In this document: positions 1 through 5,694 of the stretch, in pieces | Numbering within the stretch: position 1 is the stretch's first letter | Layout: each line of letters begins with the position of its first letter | Assembly (NCBI GenBank): GCA_002067555.1 | Contig: MVQQ01000074.1 | Span: 1 to 6,144 of the forward strand | Length of the DNA: 6,144 nt | Direction: 5' to 3' | Source of the DNA: Syntrophorhabdus sp. PtaB.Bin184 | Lineage (GTDB): Bacteria; Desulfobacterota; Syntrophorhabdia; Syntrophorhabdales; Syntrophorhabdaceae | Translations under genes and position numbers: made by a program | The notes under the pieces: model-generated | Database searches by the model: none | The model's input: the letters and a program-made list of their open reading frames with translations, nothing else | What the model was told of the DNA's origin: nothing

Positions 1-1088
1 TGGAGATACTCATTGCCATAGTGATCATGGGGATCATCATGGCGATGAACAGCCAGCTCCTTCAGGACCTTATCAGGGGACAGCGCCAGCAGGCCGGGGT
101 CGTCACGAGCCAGTTTGAGACCTCACTCGGACTGGAGATGCTAAGAAGCGATGTTTCCAACGCGGGGTTCGGACTGGCCGATGAATTCGCCAGCGCTCCC
201 GGGACATACACGGAGGCGACCGGCGACCCCGCCCAGCAGTTCAACAGCGCGCCCAACATCCCGAAAGCCCTCATGCACAACAATAACGTCGGGGCCTTCA
301 CGAGTTACATAGCCAACTCCGACTACCTCGTTATCAGGTCTCCCGCTGTTGGCATGAACACTGCCGCCGGGAAGTGGACGAACATTACGAGCACAACGGT
401 GCACATCTGGAATGACGTTAATCTCGACATGGTGAACGGGCGGGATTATATGATCGTCATAAAGCCGCGCTCGGCCCTGGGCGGACGGTCCAAGCTCATC
501 GTTTCCTCCAGTGGTGCCTATTCCGTGCAGTACATAACGTCCACCCTGGACGCCGCCTTCCAGCCCTCATCAAGCACGGGGGAGCGGTATCTTGCCTTCG
601 GCATTGAGGACAGCATCTCTCCGACGATGCCCTTCAACAGGTCGGATTACTATGTCAAGCAGCCTGCCGTCGCGAACGCAAACTGCGCGCCGGGCACGGG
701 AACGCTGTACAAGGCCATCGTGAAGCATGGACCGGCGGGCACGGGAGGGGCAACGGAAGAGTTTCCCCTCGTTGAATGCGTTGCGAACATGCAGGTCGTG
801 TTCAGGCTGGACACAAATCTGGATGGGGTCCCCGACCAGACGGTGAACGACATATCGGGTCTCGATGCCCTCACCGTCAAGGAACAGGTCAAGGAAGTGC
901 AGATATACATACTCGGTCATGAGGGTATCATGGACCGGGGATTCACATACGGCGGGGCCAACCCGGTAACTGTCGGGCCTTCCGTGGCAATGGGCACGAG
1001 CGTGAATCTAAGCGCCTTCGGTACCGACTGGAACCATTACCGGTGGAAGACGTACACGTTGATCGTGAAACCAAAGAGTTTTTACTAG
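1..1088 (+). CDS. pilW: PilW-like minor type IV prepilin (5' truncated by window edge)
   Basis: Minor pilin expected to be cleaved by PilD and inserted in the pilus tip or priming complex. The frame is open from the left edge: bases 1-2 end one codon and bases 3-5 encode Glu, followed by ILIAIVIMGIIMAMNSQLL. This is the class III pilin helix with Glu5, so the leader peptide and start lie outside the window. The ATG and GTG codons near 21-45 are inside the helix and are not starts. 361 residues are visible. After the helix comes LLQDLIRGQRQQAG, then a Ser/Gly/Thr-rich globular domain with two cysteines (codons at 684 and 777) that could form a disulfide. The segment ECVANMQVVFRLDTNLDGVP is typical of PilW-family proteins and holds an EF-hand-like acidic loop (810-836). 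The pilX-like gene follows after 22 bp. The PilW assignment rests on helix, length, C-terminal pattern and neighbour; another PilW-type minor pilin name is possible. Confidence 0.85.
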   Translation, partial: EILIAIVIMGIIMAMNSQLLQDLIRGQRQQAGVVTSQFETSLGLEMLRSDVSNAGFGLADEFASAPGTYTEATGDPAQQFNSAPNIPKALMHNNNVGAFTSYIANSDYLVIRSPAVGMNTAAGKWTNITSTTVHIWNDVNLDMVNGRDYMIVIKPRSALGGRSKLIVSSSGAYSVQYITSTLDAAFQPSSSTGERYLAFGIEDSISPTMPFNRSDYYVKQPAVANANCAPGTGTLYKAIVKHGPAGTGGATEEFPLVECVANMQVVFRLDTNLDGVPDQTVNDISGLDALTVKEQVKEVQIYILGHEGIMDRGFTYGGANPVTVGPSVAMGTSVNLSAFGTDWNHYRWKTYTLIVKPKSFY

Positions 1089-1110
1089 AGAAGGATCGGG
1101 TGAGGACAGA

Positions 1111-1761
1111 ATGATGGCCCGGCATGACATGAAAAGGTGCAGAATGAACCGCGGTGTTGCCCTCATATCGGCGTTGATCGTTGTCTCCGTTGCCGCAGGG
1201 ATCTTTGCGGCCATCATGTACTACGCGATGACGGGGTCGGAGCTTTCGGGCTTGCAGAGGAAATACCAGAGCTCGAAAGAGGCCTCCCTCGGCGCCATCG
1301 ATATCCTCACGAAGGATGTCCTGCCCCGCGTGATGTCGGGAACGGAGCTCTCGGCGGCCGTAACGGGTATGGTGATCCCCAGCGTTCTGCCGGCTATCCA
1401 GGCGGACGCCGGGAAGGATGCCTGCTTCCGTGCCAAGCTGACGGGCGTGACATCGACCTGGCCTGGAGGGACATGTGACAGCGGCAGTGACGCCACCATC
1501 AACCCCGATGTCGTATTCAATCTGAAGAGCGCCTCCACGTCGACGAAACCTTTCGTGGTAAGCGTGAAGATAGTGGACACCGTCACGGGCAATTCCGATA
1601 GAACAGGCACAATACTGGAGACGGCGAGCGGGGTGGTGGACGACGCGTCGTCCATCATCAAGGTCCAGCACTTTCCTTTTCTCTACACCATCATGACCGA
1701 CGCGAGGCCCCAGAGCAGCACGACGGAACGTGCCAACATCGAAGTTCTCTATGCCTACTAA
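1111..1761 (+). CDS. pilX: PilX-like minor pilin / pseudopilin
   Basis: Protein of 216 residues if started at 1111. A short basic leader (MMARHDMKRCRMNRG) is followed by VALISALIVVSVAAGIFAAI, a pilin-type hydrophobic helix, then a polar helix (ELSGLQRKYQSSKEASLGAI) as in the PilX N-terminal family. If cleavage follows Gly15, mature position 5 is Ser rather than Glu, a departure known in PilX/GspK-type tip subunits. Two cysteines lie in the globular part (KDACFR and GGTCDS), suggesting a disulfide. The start is uncertain. ATG 1111 has GAGG at 1102-1105, five bases upstream. ATG 1129 gives a conventional short leader. ATG 1144 has AAAAGG six bases upstream but leaves only MNRG as leader. The gene lies 22 bp after pilW and its 3' end overlaps the next gene, so these are probably co-translated. 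The expected role is a low-abundance subunit that promotes pilus assembly. Sequence outside the N-terminus is not diagnostic, so the exact subfamily is less certain. Confidence 0.78.
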   Translation: MMARHDMKRCRMNRGVALISALIVVSVAAGIFAAIMYYAMTGSELSGLQRKYQSSKEASLGAIDILTKDVLPRVMSGTELSAAVTGMVIPSVLPAIQADAGKDACFRAKLTGVTSTWPGGTCDSGSDATINPDVVFNLKSASTSTKPFVVSVKIVDTVTGNSDRTGTILETASGVVDDASSIIKVQHFPFLYTIMTDARPQSSTTERANIEVLYAY

Positions 1762-2557
1762 GCGCCCCGCACGACCGATAAGACCCATCAGACCAACCCC
1801 GTCCGCGGTAACAGGGGGCGGCAGCAAGAAGCTTGTTGTTATCGCGGCCATCGTTGTGCTTGCCATTATTGCCGCTCTGTACTGGTTTCTGAGCAGGGGA
1901 CCATCCGGGCTTGACAAACAGTCCTCTGTGGACACCACAACTGCAGGGAGGCAGGCCGGCGTGCCCACATCGGAAACATCATCGGACGTGGGTATCGCGA
2001 TGGGGAAGGCCAGGCTGCAGCTTGAATCCTCGGGCGATAGAGACATCGTACGGGTTGTCATCGACAGGCCGGCCGGCACGGAGGATTCCGACGTTGTGTA
2101 CAGGTTCGAGTGGACCGTGAACGGCAAGCCCGCAGGCAGTGGAAGCGACAGCTTGAGCGGGTTCAAGCGGGGTGACAGGGTCGCGGTGAAGATCACGCCC
2201 CTGCAGGACGGAAAAGCGGGTTCGTCAAAGGTCCTTGATTTCCTGGTTCAGAACACTCCGCCCAGAGTGACCGCAGGGCAGGATATGAAACTCGATGGCA
2301 ACACGTTCTCTTGCCAGGTCAAAGGCGTAGACCAGGACGGAGATACACTGTCATACGCGCTTGAGGACGCGCCCGAGGGTATGACGATAGATCCTCAGAG
2401 CGGGGCCGTCAGATGGCAGTTGAAGGAGAGCGACTACGGGGAGCGGACCATCAAGGTGAAGGTCATCGATGGAAAGGGAGGGGTCGCGAACTACAACCTC
2501 AAGGTGGACCTCCAGAAACCCTCCCCGCAAAAGACAGCTGGAGACAGTGCGAAATGA
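1751..2557 (+). CDS. Single-pass membrane protein with two Ig-like (CADG/He_PIG-type) modules in the pilus locus
   Basis: I do not recognise a named gene. From ATG 1751 it encodes 268 residues. Residues 1-27 are a basic, proline-rich tail with the short repeat RPARPIRPIRP. Residues 28-47 (LVVIAAIVVLAIIAALYWFL) form one transmembrane helix, giving N-in, C-out topology. A low-complexity Ser/Thr/Gly linker follows. Around residues 85-167 is a beta-rich module (YRFEWTVNGK, FKRGDRVAVKITPLQDGKAG) ending in NTPPRV at 168. The C-terminal module has the cadherin-like/He_PIG pattern: DQDGDTLSYAL, PEGMTIDPQSGAVRW, then KVKVIDGKGGVANY. GTG at 1730 is in frame, but ATG 1751 was preferred because it leaves a conventional basic N-terminus and an 11-bp overlap with the preceding stop, which suggests translational coupling. 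Its position behind two minor pilin genes implies a periplasmic adhesive or scaffold role in pilus biogenesis; that is inference only. Confidence 0.85.
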   Translation: MPTKRPARPIRPIRPTPSAVTGGGSKKLVVIAAIVVLAIIAALYWFLSRGPSGLDKQSSVDTTTAGRQAGVPTSETSSDVGIAMGKARLQLESSGDRDIVRVVIDRPAGTEDSDVVYRFEWTVNGKPAGSGSDSLSGFKRGDRVAVKITPLQDGKAGSSKVLDFLVQNTPPRVTAGQDMKLDGNTFSCQVKGVDQDGDTLSYALEDAPEGMTIDPQSGAVRWQLKESDYGERTIKVKVIDGKGGVANYNLKVDLQKPSPQKTAGDSAK

Positions 2558-2620
2558 CCGTTCAAGCACTTTCTCCTGCAGTTGATATGATTCCTTGATT
2601 TTATTAGCCATTACAAGAAA

Positions 2621-2647
2621 ATAATCCTATTGTTGCGGCCGGATTAT
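2621..2647 (+). repeat. 7-bp perfect inverted repeat, possible weak terminator
   Basis: ATAATCC (2621-2627) and GGATTAT (2641-2647) are perfect reverse complements with a 13-base loop that contains the self-complementary CGGCCG. The stem lies 64 bases after the stop of the Ig-domain gene and is followed by ACATTTGTTTATC, which is only moderately U-rich. It could act as a weak transcription terminator for the minor-pilin unit or as a protein-binding site. The stem is short and AT-rich, so the terminator reading is tentative. Confidence 0.35.
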
Positions 2648-2674
2648 ACATTTGTTTATCGTATTATTTTAAAG

Positions 2675-2721
2675 TGTTAGAAGTAAAACGTGAGGAAATT
2701 AGATTAATATGAAGTCTAACA
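2675..2721. repeat. 7-bp inverted repeat upstream of the promoter
   Basis: TGTTAGA (2675-2681) and TCTAACA (2715-2721) are perfect reverse complements separated by 33 bases. An internal TTAGA (2699-2703) can alternatively pair with the same right arm. The left arm is part of AAAGTGTT (2671-2678), which recurs exactly at 2742-2749 running into the -35 box. The position upstream of the promoter would suit an activator or repressor site. In AT-rich DNA such a short repeat could be chance. Confidence 0.3.
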
Positions 2722-2745
2722 TTGAAAAAAATGTGGGTGAAAAAG

Positions 2746-2783
2746 TGTTGACAAAAAAAGGGGCTTCTGCTAGGTTGTCAACA
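2746..2783. repeat. 9-bp perfect inverted repeat embracing the promoter (candidate operator)
   Basis: TGTTGACAA (2746-2754) and TTGTCAACA (2775-2783) are perfect reverse complements separated by 20 bases. The left arm contains the -35 hexamer. The right arm overlaps the last two bases of the -10 element and reaches the predicted transcription start. Arm centres are 29 bp apart, close to three helical turns, so two protein subunits or dimers could bind on roughly the same DNA face. AGGGGCTT also recurs at 2759-2766 and 2788-2795 with the same 29-bp period, so the site contains both inverted and direct symmetry. Confidence 0.5.
2748..2776 (+). promoter_or_regulatory. Sigma70-type promoter for pilM-pilN-pilO-pilP
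   Basis: A perfect -35 box TTGACA (2748-2753) is followed by exactly 17 bases and TAGGTT (2771-2776), which matches the -10 consensus at its first two positions and the last. It is preceded by TGC, an extended -10 of the TGN type. A-rich tracts just upstream (GAAAAAAA at 2723-2730, GAAAAAG at 2739-2745) resemble an UP element. Transcription would start near 2783, giving a leader of about 100 nt before the pilM start at 2887. The -35 and the downstream end of the -10 both lie in the arms of a perfect inverted repeat, so a bound regulator would block or modulate RNA polymerase. Confidence 0.6.
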
Positions 2784-2841
2784 TGATAGGGGCTTAAAAG
2801 ACGTGTGTTCTGTCCTCAGCTCCTCTATGCATCAAAGGGAA

Positions 2842-2867
2842 CGTGAGCCCGGGAGTCCGGGCGCATG
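2842..2867 (+). promoter_or_regulatory. GC-rich hairpin in the pilM leader
   Basis: GCCCGG (2847-2852) and CCGGGC (2857-2862) pair perfectly around a 4-base GAGT loop. Beyond an A/G mismatch the stem can continue with CGTG (2842-2845) against CATG (2864-2867), using one G-U pair. The hairpin ends 10 bases before the AGGGTGG ribosome binding site. It has no U-tract, so it is not an intrinsic terminator. It may affect mRNA stability or translation of the membrane-fused PilM. Confidence 0.45.
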
Positions 2868-2886
2868 AAGCGCGTACAGGGTGGTT

Positions 2887-4515
2887 ATGGCAAATCCATT
2901 TGAATCGTTTGGCACTTTGTTCATTGTTTTGCCCATCGTGGTCTACCTGTTCGGCAGCTACGTTCTTTACAGGATCGGCAGCAAGTTCGGGATCGGTTCC
3001 TTCTGGCATTATCTGATTCCTTTTTACAACATGGTCCTTATGTGCAAATGCGGGGACGTATCGGCCTGGAATGTCCTCGGACTCATGGTGTTTCCCATAA
3101 ACATATACTCGACGATCAATATATGGGGGAGCATCGCCGAAAGGCTGGGCAAGAGCTACTGGCTCTATGGGATCACCACGCTCATCTTCGGGATACCTGT
3201 ACTGATCCTTGCCTTTGATTCGTCGAGGCCGGCGGGCGGAGAGATATTCGTTCGTGAGCCCGTTGCGGGAGAGCCCTTTCCACCGGAGGCAACAGTGCAA
3301 TACGAGGAGCCGAAGAGTGACGAAGCCGCAGGCCCGGTGGAAGCGACGCCCATGACGAAGAATGAGAATGCGGATTTTATCGAGGAAGAACCCGTGCCCG
3401 TGGTCACCGATGTCAAGCAGAAGAAGTACAGGACGAAGAGGAGTTTCTTCGAATCCATAAAGGAATCGGGGATGTTCAGCAGTTTCATCATCAAGCAGGT
3501 GGACGAACTGGTCGGCATCGATATCGGCACGACATCCATCAAGATATGCAGTCTGAAAAACTCAAAAGGCGTTTTCTCGATCCAGAACATCGTCAAGAAG
3601 ACCTACGAGCAGGAACTCATAAGCGACGGTCACATTGTGGACATCGATTTCCTTGCCCAGGAACTGCAGGCCATATTCAAGGAGAACAACATCAAGTCGA
3701 AGAACGTGGCCTGTGCATTGTCGAGTTACTCGGTGATATCGAAGAAGATAACCGTCCCCTTCATGGATGACGATGCCCTGGAGAACATGATCGGCGTCGA
3801 GGTGGAGAACGCGATCCCCTTTCCCATGAAGGACATCTATTACAGTTATTATGTCATCGGCGTGGATCCCGAGAAGCAGAACATGATGAACGTCAAGATC
3901 GTGGCGGTAAAGAGGGAGATAGTGGACGCCTATATCGCCACCTTTAATATGGCGGGACTCACTCTCCAGATACTGGATGTCGACATGTTCGGCATATCGA
4001 ACGTGGTGGAACAGTTATATGCGCCGAAGGAATACTCGGTCCTCATCGTGGACATAGGCGCGTCGGTCACGAACATTGCCATACTCAACGGTGAGAACAT
4101 CGAATTCACGCGGGAGATCCTGATGGGCGGGAAGTACCTCACCACCCAGATACAGAGGTCGATCAAGGTGAAGTACAAGGAAGCGGAGGAGAAAAAGGTT
4201 GCCGCCGATGCGGACGTCACCTATCTTTTTGAAGACTTCATCTTCAATATATCGTCAGAGATCAACAAGACCGTCAGGTTCTACCTTGCCACGAAACCGA
4301 AGGAGAACATAGGAAAGATCTACGTGACAGGCGGCTCGTCGCTCCTGCCCGGAATAAAGGAGAAGATCGTCGATGAAACGGGCATTCCCGTCGAAGTCGT
4401 CGATCCATTTCTCCTCGTTGAGGCCGGGGCCCAGACAGGTTTGTACGGGGAGCTCAAAGAGGTGATGGCGGTGCCCGTCTACCTGTCGACGCGCGTAACG
4501 GATCTTATGGGATGA
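2887..4515 (+). CDS. pilM: PilM actin-like pilus assembly ATPase with fused N-terminal membrane domain
   Basis: 542 residues from ATG 2887 (AGGGTGG at 2878-2884 upstream; an in-frame GTG at 2881 is less likely because it falls inside that ribosome binding site). Residues 196-542 are a full PilM: phosphate-1 motif GIDIGTTSIK (210-219), phosphate-2 motif DIGASVTNIAI (389-399) and adenosine motif YVTGGSSLLPG (from 479). PilM is an actin/FtsA-like nucleotide-binding protein that binds the cytoplasmic tail of PilN and links the alignment complex to the motor. Residues 1-112 are extra: hydrophobic helices near 8-28, 60-80 and 91-110 plus the segment SFWHYLIPFYNMVLM, a pattern resembling DUF5684 membrane proteins. 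Residues 113-195 form an acidic, Pro/Glu-rich linker ending in a basic KQKKYRTKR patch. Usual PilM is about 350 residues and soluble, so this is a fusion. The reading frame and style are continuous, arguing against an assembly join. The gene ends 1 base before pilN. Confidence 0.95.
   Translation: MANPFESFGTLFIVLPIVVYLFGSYVLYRIGSKFGIGSFWHYLIPFYNMVLMCKCGDVSAWNVLGLMVFPINIYSTINIWGSIAERLGKSYWLYGITTLIFGIPVLILAFDSSRPAGGEIFVREPVAGEPFPPEATVQYEEPKSDEAAGPVEATPMTKNENADFIEEEPVPVVTDVKQKKYRTKRSFFESIKESGMFSSFIIKQVDELVGIDIGTTSIKICSLKNSKGVFSIQNIVKKTYEQELISDGHIVDIDFLAQELQAIFKENNIKSKNVACALSSYSVISKKITVPFMDDDALENMIGVEVENAIPFPMKDIYYSYYVIGVDPEKQNMMNVKIVAVKREIVDAYIATFNMAGLTLQILDVDMFGISNVVEQLYAPKEYSVLIVDIGASVTNIAILNGENIEFTREILMGGKYLTTQIQRSIKVKYKEAEEKKVAADADVTYLFEDFIFNISSEINKTVRFYLATKPKENIGKIYVTGGSSLLPGIKEKIVDETGIPVEVVDPFLLVEAGAQTGLYGELKEVMAVPVYLSTRVTDLMG
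3460..3474 (+). promoter_or_regulatory. Possible internal ribosome binding site and start for soluble PilM
   Basis: AAGGA (3460-3464) lies seven bases before an in-frame ATG (3472-3474, Met196 of the fusion). Starting here would give 347 residues beginning MFSSFIIKQVDELVGIDIG, the normal length and N-terminal layout of stand-alone PilM. The site sits exactly at the junction between the linker and the actin-like domain. It may be a functioning internal start or a relic of the ancestral pilM start retained after fusion. No experimental evidence is visible in the sequence. Confidence 0.45.
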
Positions 4516-4516
4516 T

Positions 4517-5053
4517 ATGATAAAGGTAAACCTCTTACCCTACAAGAAGACGAGAACGAGTACCCTCAAGGTCAATATCGTCACATTCGTGCTGATGCTG
4601 ATCATCGGGAACATATTTTTCTGGGCCTTCTATCTTTACAACGAGCGTGAGATAAGCGATTACGAGAACAATATCCGGGCGACGCGCCAGGAACTGGCGA
4701 AATTGCAGCCCTATTATCAGGAATACCAGAGGATACAGGCCGCCAAGAAGGAGATAGAGCGGCGCATAAAGGTGGTCAACCAGCTGAAGGCTGGCAGGGC
4801 ACTTGCGGCACGCTCCCTATTCGACCTTTCGACCACGATGAAGGAAGGGGTGTGGCTCAAGTCGTTCAAGAGGAAGGACACCAAGTTTGAGATAGAGGGG
4901 AGGTCTCTCGTTAACGAGTCCATATCGGAATTCATGGAAGTGCTGTCGAACCTTCCCTACATGAAGGATGTTGAACTGAAGAGCATACAGGATGTGACGG
5001 AAGAGGGTCTCGTGGTCAAGAAGTTCATCATTCAGGGGAACATGTCCTTATGA
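4517..5053 (+). CDS. pilN: PilN, inner-membrane alignment protein
   Basis: 178 residues, the usual size for PilN. The cytoplasmic N-terminus MIKVNLLPYK is the conserved motif that binds the cleft of PilM. One transmembrane helix spans about residues 19-41 (VNIVTFVLMLIIGNIFFWAF). A charged periplasmic coiled coil follows (about 42-94, with EREISDYENNIRATRQEL), then a small alpha/beta ferredoxin-like domain (GVWLKSFKRKDTKFEIEGRS, ending KKFIIQGNM). PilN heterodimerises with PilO in the periplasm and carries signals from PilM to PilP and the secretin. ATG 4517 is fixed by the motif at the extreme N-terminus. It lies 1 base after the pilM stop with only a weak ribosome binding site, so translation is probably coupled to pilM. 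Confidence 0.96.
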   Translation: MIKVNLLPYKKTRTSTLKVNIVTFVLMLIIGNIFFWAFYLYNEREISDYENNIRATRQELAKLQPYYQEYQRIQAAKKEIERRIKVVNQLKAGRALAARSLFDLSTTMKEGVWLKSFKRKDTKFEIEGRSLVNESISEFMEVLSNLPYMKDVELKSIQDVTEEGLVVKKFIIQGNMSL

Positions 5054-5694
5054 GAGTTGGATTCGAACCGAAAAGCCTGGGAAAGAAGATAGAGAAGATA
5101 CCCCAGAAGTACATTCTCGTCGTCATGATCGTCCTTGTCATCGTGGTGCTAGCGGGTCTCTACTACTTTCTTATGATGCCGCAGCTCGAAAGAAAGGCCA
5201 AGGTGGCAAAGGAGCATGCCGAACTGCAGATGGAACTGGGGCGGCTCAGGAGCATCCAGAGGAACATCGCGAAGCACCGTCAGGAATACGCCCAGATGCA
5301 GGAACTCCTCCAGGAGGTCATGAGGCAGCTTCCGGAATCGAAGGACATACCCAACCTCTTAAGGAGCGTGACCTCCGTGACCGAGGAGACGCGCCTGAAG
5401 GTGAAGCAGTTCGAGCCGAAACAGATAAAGCACACGGATTTTTACTCGGAGTTGCCCTTCGAGATGAAGTTCCAGGGAAGGTTCAGGAATCTGGCGGCCT
5501 TTCTGGATGGTGTCAGGAAACTGGAACGTATCATCAGTATTACGGACTTCACGGTGGAGGCCAAGGGCCCCCCGAGAAATGTCGTGGTGGAAGGATCGTG
5601 CAGTGCAAATGCGTATGTATATTTGAAGACGCCGGTGAAGAAGGCGCCGGCTCAAGGAGCGAAAAAGGCAAATGTCCCGCCTGCAAAAAAGTAG
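5050..5694 (+). CDS. pilO: PilO, inner-membrane alignment protein
   Basis: 214 residues, typical of PilO. The short basic cytoplasmic segment (MRVGFEPKSLGKKIEKIPQK) is followed by one transmembrane helix at about 21-43 (YILVVMIVLVIVVLAGLYYF). A periplasmic coiled coil covers about 46-93, then the family motif LPESKDIPNLL (from residue 94) and a ferredoxin-like domain containing ELPFEMKFQGRF, which matches the conserved L-P-hydrophobic region of PilO. It pairs with PilN and contacts PilP. The last 20 or so residues are a Lys/Ala/Pro-rich tail (VKKAPAQGAKKANVPPAKK), probably disordered. The start overlaps the pilN stop as ATGA. AGGGGA at 5034-5039 may serve as a somewhat distant ribosome binding site. 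The 3' end overlaps pilP by 23 bp. Confidence 0.96.
   Translation: MRVGFEPKSLGKKIEKIPQKYILVVMIVLVIVVLAGLYYFLMMPQLERKAKVAKEHAELQMELGRLRSIQRNIAKHRQEYAQMQELLQEVMRQLPESKDIPNLLRSVTSVTEETRLKVKQFEPKQIKHTDFYSELPFEMKFQGRFRNLAAFLDGVRKLERIISITDFTVEAKGPPRNVVVEGSCSANAYVYLKTPVKKAPAQGAKKANVPPAKK

Larger units (their letters stand above)
2558..2886. other. AT-rich intergenic regulatory region before the pilM operon
   Basis: This is the only long non-coding stretch in the window and is clearly richer in A+T (about 2590-2760) than the flanking genes. It holds, in order: an AT-rich inverted repeat (2621-2647), a second one (2675-2721), A-rich tracts (2724-2744), a sigma70-type promoter inside an inverted repeat (2746-2783), a 29-bp-period direct repeat of AGGGGCTT, and a GC-rich hairpin (2842-2867) just before the pilM ribosome binding site. 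I see no tRNA, no credible protein gene and no strong U-tailed terminator. The region separates the minor-pilin genes from pilMNOP and suggests independent transcription of the second unit. Confidence 0.7.

Noticed and set aside
21..44. GTG/ATG codons as the start of the first gene
   Set aside because: They fall inside the pilin hydrophobic helix; the frame continues upstream to the edge and includes Glu5, so the true start is outside the window.
1730..1750. GTG 1730 as start of the Ig-domain protein
   Set aside because: In frame, but it has no good ribosome binding site and would lengthen the overlap with pilX to 32 bp; ATG 1751 gives a simpler start.
943..2196. 417-codon open frame on the minus strand
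   Set aside because: It lies antisense to three well-supported genes, its translation is rich in Arg/His/Pro without domain-like structure, and such open antisense frames are common in GC-rich coding DNA.
2709..2786. 25-codon small ORF (begins MKSNIEKNVG) with GAGGA at 2692-2696
   Set aside because: The spacing of 12 bases is long, the peptide has no recognisable features, and it runs through the predicted promoter and operator repeat.
2842..2867. Leader hairpin as a Rho-independent terminator or attenuator
   Set aside because: No U-rich tract follows the stem, only GCGCATGAAGCGCG-like sequence, so intrinsic termination is not supported.
2794..3300. 168-codon minus-strand open frame over the pilM start
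   Set aside because: It is antisense to the DUF5684-like domain and leader hairpin, with no domain pattern in the translation; treated as a shadow.
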